DNA of 46,719 bases, taken from the NCBI GenBank assembly GCA_902787365.1, contig CADAGC010000021.1:1-46719 (forward strand), read 5' to 3'. This document shows, piece by piece, positions 15,641-23,204 of the stretch. Both the position numbers and the translations under genes were made by a program. The DNA is from an uncultured Ruminococcus sp. (GTDB taxonomy: Bacteria > Bacillota > Clostridia > Oscillospirales > Ruminococcaceae). Below the pieces are notes generated by a model that was not told the origin of the DNA, did not search any database, and was given only the letters and a program-made list of their open reading frames with translations. Numbering within the stretch: the stretch's first letter is position 1; every line of letters begins with the position of its first letter.

Positions 15641-17413
15641 ATGGAAAAGGAACAGTTTTTAGAAGTATACAGGCATTCGCTTGCACATATACTCGCAAAG
15701 GCAGTTATCGAGCTTTACGGCAAAGAGGTACAGTATGCCATAGGGCCGCAGATAGCTGACGGGTTTTATTATGATTTCACATTCCCCGAGGGCGTGACAG
15801 TCAGCCAGGAGGATTTCGGCAAGATAGACAACAAGATGCACGAGATAATCAAAAGGCGTGAGGACTGGACACGCAAGGAAGTCTCAAAGGCCGAGGCTGC
15901 CGAGATGTTTGCTTCCCAGAAGTTCAAAATGGAGATAATCGAGGAGCTTGCAGATGATGAGACTATCACCGTTTACTATACGGGTGATGATTATGTTGAC
16001 CTCTGCCGTGGCCCTCACGTAGACAACTCGCAGGAGCTTATGGGCACAGCGTTTGAGCTGAGAGCTGTTTCGGGCGCTTACTGGAGAGGCGACGAGAAAA
16101 ACGACAGCCTTACACGTATCTATGCATATGCATTTCCCGACAAGGCAGCACTTAAGGCACACAAGCAGCTTATCAAGGAAGCCCTCGAGCGTGACCACAA
16201 GAAGATAGGCAAGGAGCTTGACCTGTTTATGTTCGACCACACAGCACCCGGTATGCCCTACTGGCTGCCGAGAGGCTGGAAGATGTTCAACACCCTGCTT
16301 TCCTACTGGAGAGAGGTTCACGAGCGTCACGGCTACACAGAGATAGCAGGCCCTGTAATATCAAAGAAAGAGCTTTGGGTGACATCGGGTCACTGGGCAC
16401 ACTATGTTGACGGAATGTTCATTATCCCCGGCGAGAATGAGGACGACCCCGACACATTCGCTCTTAAGCCTATGAACTGCCCCAACGCTATCAAGGTATA
16501 TATGAACAAGCAGCGCTCTTATAAGGAGCTGCCTATAAGAATAAGCCAGGTAGACACCATTCACAGAAAAGAAAAATCGGGCGAGCTCAACGGCCTGTTC
16601 AGAGTTCAGCTTTTCAGACAGGACGATGCGCATATCCTCGTAACAGAAGAGCAGATAGGCGACGAGATAATGGATATCATGAGCATAGCCAAGGAGCTTT
16701 ATGATACTTTCGGCCTGACCTATACAGCAGAGCTTTCAACACGCCCCGACGACTACATGGGCGATATAAACGTATGGAACAAGGCAGAGGCTGACCTTAA
16801 GGAGATACTTGAAAAGATATTCGGCAAGGACGGCTATGAGCTCAACGAGGGTGACGGCGCATTCTACGGCCCGAAGATAGACCTTAAGATGAAAGACGCT
16901 CTCGGCAGAGAGTGGCAGACGGGCACTATACAGCTCGACTTCCAGCTGCCCCTTAACTTCAAGATGAAGTATGTTGCACAGGACGGCACAGAGAAGCAGC
17001 CTGTTATGATACACCGTGCTATATTCGGCTCGTTTGAGAGATTTATAGGCGTTATCACAGAGAACTACAAGGGTCTGTTCCCCTTCTGGCTCAACCCCTA
17101 TCAGGTGGGCATCGTGCCGATAAGACCCGAGCATAACGAGTATGCTAAGAAGGTCTATGACCTGCTCACAAAGAATCATATCCGTGCTGAGGTTGACTAT
17201 ACCGACGACAATATGAAGAACAAGATAAAGAAATACAAAAACTACAAAGACCCCTACATCATCGTGCTTGGTGACGCAGAGGCCGCAAACGAGACTGTCG
17301 CTATCAACATAAGAGGCAACAAGAAGCTCAACGATGTGCCGCTTGACAAGTTTGTCGAGATGTGCGTAAAGATGAACGAGGAAAAGCCCGTTGAGATAAT
17401 CGACACACTCTGA
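15641..17413 (+). CDS. thrS: Threonyl-tRNA synthetase, short form without TGS domain
   Basis: Charges tRNA-Thr in the cytoplasm. 590 residues, against about 640 for forms with an N-terminal TGS domain; this one begins directly with the editing domain (HSLAHILAKAV). Editing motifs HxxxH (H12, H16) and CxxxH (CRGPHVD) are intact. Class II motifs follow: MNCPNAIKVY with the zinc Cys, FRVQLFRQDDAHIL, and HRAIFGSFERFIG with the zinc His. An anticodon-binding domain closes the protein (LNPYQVGIVPI). Start is ATG 15641 after GGAGG at 15628; the ATG at 15626 overlaps that site. A consensus promoter and a terminator make it monocistronic. Confidence 0.97.
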   Translation: MEKEQFLEVYRHSLAHILAKAVIELYGKEVQYAIGPQIADGFYYDFTFPEGVTVSQEDFGKIDNKMHEIIKRREDWTRKEVSKAEAAEMFASQKFKMEIIEELADDETITVYYTGDDYVDLCRGPHVDNSQELMGTAFELRAVSGAYWRGDEKNDSLTRIYAYAFPDKAALKAHKQLIKEALERDHKKIGKELDLFMFDHTAPGMPYWLPRGWKMFNTLLSYWREVHERHGYTEIAGPVISKKELWVTSGHWAHYVDGMFIIPGENEDDPDTFALKPMNCPNAIKVYMNKQRSYKELPIRISQVDTIHRKEKSGELNGLFRVQLFRQDDAHILVTEEQIGDEIMDIMSIAKELYDTFGLTYTAELSTRPDDYMGDINVWNKAEADLKEILEKIFGKDGYELNEGDGAFYGPKIDLKMKDALGREWQTGTIQLDFQLPLNFKMKYVAQDGTEKQPVMIHRAIFGSFERFIGVITENYKGLFPFWLNPYQVGIVPIRPEHNEYAKKVYDLLTKNHIRAEVDYTDDNMKNKIKKYKNYKDPYIIVLGDAEAANETVAINIRGNKKLNDVPLDKFVEMCVKMNEEKPVEIIDTL

Positions 17414-17420
17414 TAACAGC

Positions 17421-17450
17421 AAAGCTCCCCGAAAATCGGGGAGCTTTTTT
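17421..17450. terminator. Bidirectional terminator between thrS and the dockerin GH5 gene
   Basis: Perfect 12-bp arms AAAGCTCCCCGA (17421-17432) and TCGGGGAGCTTT (17436-17447), 3-nt loop, T run on the plus strand. It separates convergent genes. Confidence 0.9.
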
Positions 17451-17455
17451 ATGTG

Positions 17456-18814
17456 TTACTTAAGTTCAACTTTCCACTTGGCAAGTGCCTGCTTTATAAG
17501 CGTTAAGTCTTTGATAGTTATTTGGCTGTCGCCGTCAACATCTGCGTTTTTGGTGTTTATGGTGACGTTCCACTTGGCAAGGTGCTGTTTTAAAAGTGTT
17601 ACGTCCTTGATGTTAAGCTCGCCGTCATCATTCACATCGCCGGGAACTCTGCCTGTGCTGCTTGATTTGTAGGCTTTCATAAGCGAGCTGAAATACTCGG
17701 GGTAAACCACGCTGAGAGTCTCTCGTTTTATCATACCGAACATCTCATCGCCGCTGCCGTATACGTTGTTATCCCATAAGAACACGGGAATGCCCAGCGC
17801 CTTTGCCTGCTTTGTGTAATCCTCAGCCCACTTTGCACGCTCGGAGTCGTTGTTCTTATTAGTGGCGCCGAACTCGCCTATGTAGCAGGCATAACCCTTG
17901 TCGATGACCTTGCTCTTGATAGTCGAGAACATCGACTTGAGCTGGCTCTTCATCTCGTCATTGTAAACCGACACAGCGCCCTCCCAATCGTGGGTGTTCA
18001 TAGCGAAGTTGTAGGGCGAGTATGCGTGTATCGATACGCCCACCATGCTGTCATTCGGCTTTTTGAAGCCGTCCACAGTCGCACCGTCTACCGATGCATC
18101 ATAGCCGGGGCACATTATGAGCCTTGTCTTGTTGTTGCCGCCCGATGCTCTTATTACGTCAACTGCGTCCTGATTGAGGGTGTTTATAACGCTTACAGCT
18201 TCCTGAACTACAGCGGGCGGGTTGGTTACGTCAAACCACCATTCGGTGCTGTTGTCGCCCACACGCCTCGGCTCGTTGAGGGTCTCAAATACAAGGTGCT
18301 GGTCGTAGTTCTTGAAAGTCTCGCTTATCTGCGACCACACGCTCTTTACAAATGTCTCCGACATTTCAAGGTGCGCATTGTCGGGGTAGAAGTAGTTGGT
18401 GCCGTTAGGCTCGTTGTCGTGGTGAATGTTTATGATGACGTACATTCCGTCGTTGTAGGCGTAGTCAACTACCTCCTTGACACGCTTCATGTAGTTTGCG
18501 TCTATCTTGTGCGACGAGTCCATATGATGCCCCCAGGTCACGGGTATGCGTATGCTCGAAAAGCCCTGGTCGTGAACAAACTCTATAAGCTCTTTTGTTA
18601 TGGCGGGGTTGCCCCAGTACTGCTCCGAGTTTTCGCCCGTGCCGTTTGTGTCGAGCGAGTTGCCTAAGTTCCAGCCGATACCCATTTCAGCGGTTATCTG
18701 TTTAGCTGTCTTAGTGCCTGCGGCGTTGGCCTTTATCTCGGTCATGGCAGGTATGGCCGATACTGCGACTGCCGCCGCCGATATGAAGGCTGTGAGCTTT
18801 TTTATCATCTTCAT
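17456..18814 (-). CDS. Secreted GH5 glycanase (GH5_4-like) with C-terminal dockerin
   Basis: Cellulosome-type endo-beta-glycanase. Signal peptide 1 to about 31 (KANA cleavage). Catalytic domain about 35-385 begins MGIGWNLGNSLD and closely parallels the enzyme at 9728: acid/base E181 (FETLNEPR), nucleophile E314 (YIGEFGATN), shared segments such as RVKEVVDYAY and HAYSPYNFAM. After a short SSSTG linker, a type I dockerin (about 389-452) has calcium loops DVNDDGELNIKD and DVDGDSQITIKD and twin KQHLAKWN-type helices nearly identical to the dockerin at 5273. AGGAG precedes ATG 18814. Substrate (cellulose, mixed-linkage glucan, xyloglucan or mannan) cannot be settled from sequence. Confidence 0.93.
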   Translation of the reverse strand: MKMIKKLTAFISAAAVAVSAIPAMTEIKANAAGTKTAKQITAEMGIGWNLGNSLDTNGTGENSEQYWGNPAITKELIEFVHDQGFSSIRIPVTWGHHMDSSHKIDANYMKRVKEVVDYAYNDGMYVIINIHHDNEPNGTNYFYPDNAHLEMSETFVKSVWSQISETFKNYDQHLVFETLNEPRRVGDNSTEWWFDVTNPPAVVQEAVSVINTLNQDAVDVIRASGGNNKTRLIMCPGYDASVDGATVDGFKKPNDSMVGVSIHAYSPYNFAMNTHDWEGAVSVYNDEMKSQLKSMFSTIKSKVIDKGYACYIGEFGATNKNNDSERAKWAEDYTKQAKALGIPVFLWDNNVYGSGDEMFGMIKRETLSVVYPEYFSSLMKAYKSSSTGRVPGDVNDDGELNIKDVTLLKQHLAKWNVTINTKNADVDGDSQITIKDLTLIKQALAKWKVELK

Positions 18815-18825
18815 AGTAACTCTCC

Positions 18826-18837
18826 TTAAACGTTTGA
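18826..18837. promoter_or_regulatory. LacI-type palindrome in the leader of the dockerin GH5 gene
   Basis: TTAAACGTTTGA with perfect core AAACGTTT (18828-18835), centred about 15 nt after the predicted transcription start. That is a classic repressor position. It is similar to, but not a full match for, the cre-like sites at GH130. Confidence 0.4.
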
Positions 18838-18852
18838 TTTTTAGCAGGTCTT

Positions 18853-18881
18853 ATTATATCATAATATTTTGAACATTTCAA
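18853..18881 (-). promoter_or_regulatory. Promoter of the dockerin GH5 gene
   Basis: Minus strand: TTGAAA (18881-18876), 17-nt spacer, TATAAT (18858-18853). Confidence 0.75.
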
Positions 18882-18928
18882 CGCAGCCCTGTGATTTCGG
18901 GATAATGCATAAATGCGGCAGGGGTTTT

Positions 18929-18957
18929 TTGACATTTTGGCCTATCGGGTGTATAAT
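18929..18957 (+). promoter_or_regulatory. Promoter of the class II aldolase gene
   Basis: Perfect TTGACA (18929-18934), 17-nt spacer, perfect TATAAT (18952-18957). Divergent from the dockerin GH5 promoter, with -35 boxes about 50 nt apart. Confidence 0.85.
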
Positions 18958-18996
18958 AGTAATAACGGAAGAATAATCATCAGGAGGTTATCGGTA

Positions 18997-19659
18997 ATGG
19001 ACTATAAACAGCTTAAAGAACAGATAGCGCAGCTTGCCCGCATGATGTGGCAGCGTGGGTGGGTCGCAGCAAATGACGGCAACATCTCAGTGAAAGTGGG
19101 CGAGGGGAAGTTCCTTGCAACGCAGACGGGCATCTGTAAGGCGTTTTTTGCTCCCGAAAACGTAGGGCTTATCGACGCCGATATGAACGTGCTTGACGCC
19201 GCAGAGGGCTTTAAGCCGTCGAGCGAGATAAAGATGCACCTGCGCTGCTATGCCGAGCGCCCCGACGTGGGGGCGGTAGTTCATGCACACCCCACGGCGG
19301 CGACGTCCTTTGCCTGCGCAGGGCTGTCCCTTGATGATGAGTGCATGATATCGACGGTTTTGGAGACAGGGAAAGCCCCCCTCGTGCCCTACGCCACCCC
19401 CTCGACAGAGGAAGTGCCGAACGCCATAGCGCCGTTTCTTGCAGAGCATGACGTAATGCTGCTCGAAAACCACGGCGCCCTCGCCGTCGGCAAAGACCTC
19501 ATAACCGCCTTTTGTAAAATGGACACCCTCGAACACCAGGCGCAGGTGTCGATAAACGCAAGGCTGCTGGGCGGCGTTAAGAACATGAAAGCCGAGGACG
19601 TAAAGCGCCTTGTTTCTATGCGTGAAAAGTATGGTGTGAGCGTTGGCGCTCACAGGTGA
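18997..19659 (+). CDS. Class II aldolase (FucA/AraD family)
   Basis: Zinc-dependent aldolase or epimerase of the fuculose-phosphate aldolase family; cytoplasmic. 220 residues, the usual length. Hallmarks: WVAANDGNISVKVGEGKFLATQTG at the phosphate site (N-G-N-I-S), zinc ligands in VVHAHPTAAT, and LLENHGALAVGKDLITAF with the late His. Start at ATG 18997 after CAGGAGG; earlier in-frame codons overlap the promoter. It stands alone, so its substrate (fuculose, rhamnulose, ribulose phosphate or other) cannot be inferred from neighbours. Confidence 0.85.
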   Translation: MDYKQLKEQIAQLARMMWQRGWVAANDGNISVKVGEGKFLATQTGICKAFFAPENVGLIDADMNVLDAAEGFKPSSEIKMHLRCYAERPDVGAVVHAHPTAATSFACAGLSLDDECMISTVLETGKAPLVPYATPSTEEVPNAIAPFLAEHDVMLLENHGALAVGKDLITAFCKMDTLEHQAQVSINARLLGGVKNMKAEDVKRLVSMREKYGVSVGAHR

Positions 19660-19720
19660 GGTGTTCTGCTTCGCAGGAGTTATGTCCCTTAGGACTGTTT
19701 GGGAGGAATATTAGTTGTGA

Positions 19721-19753
19721 ATTGTGCATTGTGCATTGTGCATTGTGCATTGA
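19721..19753 (+). repeat. 7-bp tandem repeat (ATTGTGC)n
   Basis: Four copies of ATTGTGC in a row (19721-19748), then ATTGA. Closely related to the tips of the inverted-repeat element at 25828-26032. It lies just before the promoter at 19760. Confidence 0.8.
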
Positions 19754-19759
19754 AACCGC

Positions 19760-19788
19760 TTGACAACCCCCGATATGTGTGATATACT
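19760..19788 (+). promoter_or_regulatory. Promoter of the SUKH-like gene
   Basis: Perfect TTGACA (19760-19765), 17-nt spacer, TATACT (19783-19788). Confidence 0.75.
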
Positions 19789-19823
19789 ATATATTAATAA
19801 ATTGTTATTGGAGGGTAAACACT

Positions 19824-20411
19824 ATGGCAAAGCAATATAACATCAGCGCTGCAAAGGCGGCGGCACTTTTTTCAAAGGATAAGGGCATTGACAAAACGGC
19901 GCTCACCAATGCTGAGAGCAAGCTCGGTATAAGCTTCCCTAAGGGACTGGAGGAGCTTTATCTTGCAAGCGGCGGCTTTGATATCGGCGCTAAGAGCCGT
20001 GTGTTTGCCCCGTCAAATATAACCCGCCTTGACGGTGAAGACACAGCGTTTATTATCGGCACCAGCGGTGACAGGCTCGCCTGCCTTTTCAGCAGAGACC
20101 TGTTGAATGATGACCCCACCGTGTATCTTGGCAACCTCGCAGGCAGGTCGCTTGATTTCTCGGTAAATCAGAAGCTTTCCGATTTCCTTTTTGAGGCTGT
20201 TACCGAGATAAGGGGCGAAGTCGTGGGCGTTGACGACAAGGGCGAGATTGAGGAGCTTGCAAAGAAGCTCTCATTTGACCTTGACAAGCTGACAAACGGC
20301 AACGCCGACAGCTGCATGATAAGCCTTGACGACGAGTCGGGCGAGCTTGTTTTCGTAAACACCGACGGCGAGGGAAAAATTGCTGTTATGGTAGTTATAG
20401 AAACTAAATAA
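19824..20411 (+). CDS. SMI1/KNR4 (SUKH)-like protein
   Basis: 195 residues, cytoplasmic. The segment LTNAESKLGISFPKGLEELY followed by LASGGFDIG is typical of SUKH folds, in which an acidic helix precedes a short LPxxYxxFL-like turn. SUKH proteins often act as immunity proteins to secreted nuclease toxins, but no toxin gene is adjacent here, and many SUKH genes have other or unknown roles. The C-terminal half (about 110-195) is acidic with paired strands (SCMISLDDESGELVFVNTD). Start at ATG 19824 after TTGGAGGG; own promoter and terminator. Confidence 0.6.
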   Translation: MAKQYNISAAKAAALFSKDKGIDKTALTNAESKLGISFPKGLEELYLASGGFDIGAKSRVFAPSNITRLDGEDTAFIIGTSGDRLACLFSRDLLNDDPTVYLGNLAGRSLDFSVNQKLSDFLFEAVTEIRGEVVGVDDKGEIEELAKKLSFDLDKLTNGNADSCMISLDDESGELVFVNTDGEGKIAVMVVIETK

Positions 20412-20422
20412 TGACAAAAACG

Positions 20423-20452
20423 CCCCCGAGGTTTTTACGCAAACCTCGGGGG
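20423..20452 (+). terminator. Terminator of the SUKH-like gene
   Basis: Perfect 12-bp arms CCCCCGAGGTTT (20423-20434) and AAACCTCGGGGG (20441-20452); the following run (tattcttc) is only partly T-rich. On the minus strand the A run upstream becomes a T run, so it may also stop transcription from the right. Confidence 0.75.
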
Positions 20453-20513
20453 TATTCTTCATATTTGCCTCCCCTGAACGCATTATCAGCCTGTGGCTGA
20501 AAAAGCTCGGAGG

Positions 20514-20552
20514 TGGCATCGCCACTCGCAGAGTGGCGGTGACGGAGGGGTT
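20514..20552 (+). repeat. Dispersed hairpin repeat, copy 2
   Basis: Hairpin CGCCACTC (20520-20527) and GAGTGGCG (20531-20538) with a 3-nt loop, followed by gtgacggaggggtt. It matches the copy at 8900-8937. Confidence 0.65.
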
Positions 20553-20556
20553 AGTA

Positions 20557-21510
20557 TTATATGCCCAAGCCCTCAAATGCCTCACTCAGCACGTTTGCCG
20601 ATGTGGTGAACTTCTCCTGTTCGTCCTCGGTGAGTTCAAGCTCGATTATCTCCTTGACTCCGTTGCGGCCGATAATGCTGGGCACGCCGATGAACACGCC
20701 CTTGCTGCCGTATTCGCCCGAAAGCTTGGCCGACACGGTAAGCACGCTGTTCTCGTCGCCGAGGATAGCCTTAACTATCCTTGTGAGGGCTATGCCTATG
20801 CCGTAGTAGGTCGCACTCTTGGCTTCGATTATCTTGTAGGCGGCTGTGCGCACCTCTTCCTCAATCCTCGCCATAGCTTCGTAGGTGTAGCCGTTCTTGT
20901 TATCATCAAGAATGCCCTTGACACGCTTTGTTGCAAGGTATACCTGCGAGAGAGGCACGAACTCCGAGTCGCCGTGCTCGCCTATAACGTAGGCGTGAAT
21001 GTTCTTGGGGTCAACGGTGAAGTAGTCACCCAGCAGATAGCGAAGCCTTGCAGTATCAAGGCTCGTGCCTGTGCCGATGACCTTTGAAGCCCCGAAGCGT
21101 GACAGCTCGTAGGTAACTCTTGTCATAATGTCAACAGGGTTTGTAGCCACCACAAAAATGCCGTCAAAGCCAGATTTCACAACAGGTGTGATTATCGAGC
21201 GGAAGACCTCGGTGTTGCGCTTTAAAAGGTCAAGGCGTGTCTCGCCCTCTTTCTGTGCAACGCCTGCGGCTATTACAACAATGTCTGCGTCCTTGCAGTC
21301 GTGGTATTCGCCGCAGTATATCTTCATGTTCGATTTGGCGAATGCAAGCCCGTGGTTCAGGTCCATAGCCTCGCCCTCGGCTCTTTTCTTGTTAAGGTCG
21401 ATAAGCACCAGCTCGTTGCATATGCCCCCCTGATTTACCAGCGAGTAAGCAAAGCTCATGCCTACCATTCCCGTGCCGATGAGCACGACTTTTCTTTTAT
21501 CGGTGTTCAT
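20557..21510 (-). CDS. ldh: L-lactate dehydrogenase
   Basis: Reduces pyruvate to L-lactate with NADH in the cytoplasm, a fermentation outlet. 317 residues, the normal size. Rossmann motif GTGMVGMSFAYSLV, the active-site loop region after AAGVAQKEGETR, substrate Arg in NPVDIMTRVTY and TARLRYLLG, and the catalytic His in VIGEHGDSEFVPLS. GAAAGGAG precedes the start, and a strong promoter lies 39 nt upstream. Monocistronic. Confidence 0.96.
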   Translation of the reverse strand: MNTDKRKVVLIGTGMVGMSFAYSLVNQGGICNELVLIDLNKKRAEGEAMDLNHGLAFAKSNMKIYCGEYHDCKDADIVVIAAGVAQKEGETRLDLLKRNTEVFRSIITPVVKSGFDGIFVVATNPVDIMTRVTYELSRFGASKVIGTGTSLDTARLRYLLGDYFTVDPKNIHAYVIGEHGDSEFVPLSQVYLATKRVKGILDDNKNGYTYEAMARIEEEVRTAAYKIIEAKSATYYGIGIALTRIVKAILGDENSVLTVSAKLSGEYGSKGVFIGVPSIIGRNGVKEIIELELTEDEQEKFTTSANVLSEAFEGLGI

Positions 21511-21548
21511 ATTCTGACAACTCCTTTCGGTGATTTGATCTCAATCTT

Positions 21549-21577
21549 ATTATACCAAATAAGCAGAGATATGTCAA
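21549..21577 (-). promoter_or_regulatory. Promoter of ldh
   Basis: Minus strand: perfect TTGACA (21577-21572), 17-nt spacer, perfect TATAAT (21554-21549) with TGG before it. Confidence 0.9.
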
Positions 21578-21612
21578 CCGAACAGCCCATTTATATATGT
21601 TAAAAATACGCA

Positions 21613-21906
21613 TCATATAATGCCTGCCGAAAGCGCAACGTTCAGCCATACAAAACTGACTATAAAAGTGAGTATCGCTGAAAAGATCATATACGATATC
21701 TTTTCCTTTTTGCTCTCTAACGGTATGACAAAAAATATCACCGCCGCCGCAGCAGGCACCGAGCCGAGCAGTACAAACACCGCCTGACGGTCTGTCAGAG
21801 GTTTAAAGGGCTTTCCGCCGCAGCTTGCCGCCCAGCCCATAAAGGCATAGTTTATCAGCATAAACCATAACAGTATAAGCGCTTTCTTTTTGGTGAGACG
21901 TTTCAT
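21613..21906 (-). CDS. Small membrane protein (three segments)
   Basis: 97 residues, not recognised. Starting from MKRLTKKKALIL (ATG 21906, after a G-rich site), it has hydrophobic segments at about 8-27, 42-62 and 70-93, with positive loops. It is the third gene of an operon headed by an XRE regulator, 13 nt after the preceding membrane protein. A common membrane function with that protein is inferred from context. Confidence 0.7.
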   Translation of the reverse strand: MKRLTKKKALILLWFMLINYAFMGWAASCGGKPFKPLTDRQAVFVLLGSVPAAAAVIFFVIPLESKKEKISYMIFSAILTFIVSFVWLNVALSAGII

Positions 21907-21919
21907 AGCACCACCCCGC

Positions 21920-22411
21920 TCAGTAAACAACGATACTTGAAGCAAACAGCCACGGCGTGGTGATCACCGCAAAATACAGCGCAAACTGTTTGCGCTCCTT
22001 TTCCTCATCAAATGTCTTTTTAAATGACACCCTGCTGTCAAACAGATAGATAAACACCGATGACAGCGCCATGCAAAGCATCACGCTCACCGCCGCTATG
22101 GGGTTTACCCAGGGATTATTCATTATAGCAGCCGATGCCTTGTGAAGGCCGAGCGCATCAAGCAAAAGGTCAAGCCCCACAAGCACCGCCCCGCCTATGA
22201 TGTCTGAGAGCATACCGAAAGCCCATACCTTTAATATGCAGCTTTTCCATATCTGCTTTTTGCCGCTCTTCTTTTTTATCTTCAAAAGCAGCAAAAGCAC
22301 TGCACTGTCGATAATATAATTTCCCGCAAGTGTTGGCAGCCACATGGCAGGGAAAGCCATCAGCAGCCATAGCGGCATTATTATATTGTATAAGCGAATC
22401 TGCTTTTTCAT
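21920..22411 (-). CDS. Polytopic membrane protein of the XRE operon
   Basis: 163 residues, family not recognised. Four likely membrane segments (about 9-42, 62-87, 100-122 and 143-162), separated by a Lys-rich loop (KIKKKSGKKQIWK) and a charged loop (FDEEKERKQF). Its start overlaps the XRE stop as ATGA, so the two are translationally coupled. It may be the target of, or signal source for, the regulator. Confidence 0.75.
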   Translation of the reverse strand: MKKQIRLYNIIMPLWLLMAFPAMWLPTLAGNYIIDSAVLLLLLKIKKKSGKKQIWKSCILKVWAFGMLSDIIGGAVLVGLDLLLDALGLHKASAAIMNNPWVNPIAAVSVMLCMALSSVFIYLFDSRVSFKKTFDEEKERKQFALYFAVITTPWLFASSIVVY

Positions 22412-22869
22412 AAGCCGCTCTCCCTTTCAAACTCCGCCGCCGCAGCCATTACCCTTTCAAGCTCGAATGATGAGAAAACGTGTCTGTCATCATCTGTCAG
22501 CAGGCGGTAGTGGCGTGAGATGTAGTTTTGCTGAATGTGCCAGCCGTCGCCCTGCTCTGTTTCCTGCCACCATACACGCCCGCCCATAGTCTTCGGGTAT
22601 TTGGGGGTGACTTTTTCAAAGGCGAGGGCTTTTAGCATATCCTGCATATCGCCGCCGAATGTGTTTTGCAGCACCGTGCTCTGCGAAAACAGCGAGCACA
22701 GCGCCGCCGCCCCGGTCCAGCCCAGCGAGCAGCGGCCTTTCTCGATGTTCACAAGTGTCTTTTTTGAAAGCCCCAGGCACCCCGCCATGCTTTCCTGCGT
22801 TAGTGCATATTCTGTTCTTACGAGCCTAAGCTGTTCGTCGGTCTTTTTTACAAATTCCTCTCTTGTCAT
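22408..22869 (-). CDS. XRE-family transcriptional regulator
   Basis: 153 residues with a Cro/CI-type helix-turn-helix at about 18-70: ALTQESMAGCLGLSKKTLVNIEKGRCSLGW. The C-terminal half is not a known ligand domain but contains Trp-rich GGRVWWQETEQGDGWHIQQN and RHYRLLTDDDRHVFSSFE. Start at ATG 22869 after AAGGGAGCG; longer in-frame versions reach into the promoter and are unlikely. A perfect palindrome covers its own -10 region, so autoregulation is likely. Two membrane-protein genes follow in the same operon. Confidence 0.85.
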   Translation of the reverse strand: MTREEFVKKTDEQLRLVRTEYALTQESMAGCLGLSKKTLVNIEKGRCSLGWTGAAALCSLFSQSTVLQNTFGGDMQDMLKALAFEKVTPKYPKTMGGRVWWQETEQGDGWHIQQNYISRHYRLLTDDDRHVFSSFELERVMAAAAEFERESGL

Positions 22870-22902
22870 AAAAACGCTCCCTTTCGTTACAAATTTCCTC
22901 TT

Positions 22903-22938
22903 TGGTGTAATTTTACACCATTTGAGTAAATTTGTCAA
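22903..22938 (-). promoter_or_regulatory. Promoter with overlapping operator for the XRE operon
   Basis: Minus strand: perfect TTGACA (22938-22933), 17-nt spacer, TAAAAT (22915-22910). The palindrome TGGTGTAA-TT-TTACACCA (22903-22920, 8-bp perfect arms) covers the -10 box, a typical autorepressor layout. Confidence 0.75.
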
Positions 22939-23114
22939 GAGGGGAAGCGAAAAAAATGTTTTTTGCGCTTGGAGGTTAGTTGTAACTTGCGGCAACCCGA
23001 ATGGGGCGGAGGAGTTTGGATAAAGCACCAAATCCTCCTTTGTGCTTAATTGCCTATAAACGCTGTGTTTGTGTCGTCTTTTCAGTCAAAAGGGCGATTT
23101 GGCGGCGCTTTGTA

Positions 23115-23143
23115 TTGACACCTTGCCCCCTTTGTGGTAGAAT
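23115..23143 (+). promoter_or_regulatory. Promoter of the ABC exporter operon
   Basis: Perfect TTGACA (23115-23120), 17-nt spacer, TAGAAT (23138-23143). Confidence 0.75.
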
Positions 23144-23204
23144 TAACCTTGTATTATTATCAATTGTTTTTACAAAAAGTATTATGAAAAAGGACTGAAT
23201 TTTC

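Noticed and set aside
16736-17422. Minus-strand frame of 228 codons opposite thrS
   Set aside because: Shadow of thrS; no independent start signals.
17990-18667. Plus-strand frame of 225 codons opposite the dockerin GH5 gene
   Set aside because: Shadow; repetitive Val/Tyr composition typical of antisense frames in this codon bias.
19721-19753. Possible CRISPR-like array
   Set aside because: Repeat unit is only 7 bp with no spacers; simple tandem repeat.
19824-20411. Toxin-immunity system based on the SUKH-like gene
   Set aside because: No toxin, secretion signal or polymorphic-toxin repeat lies next to it.
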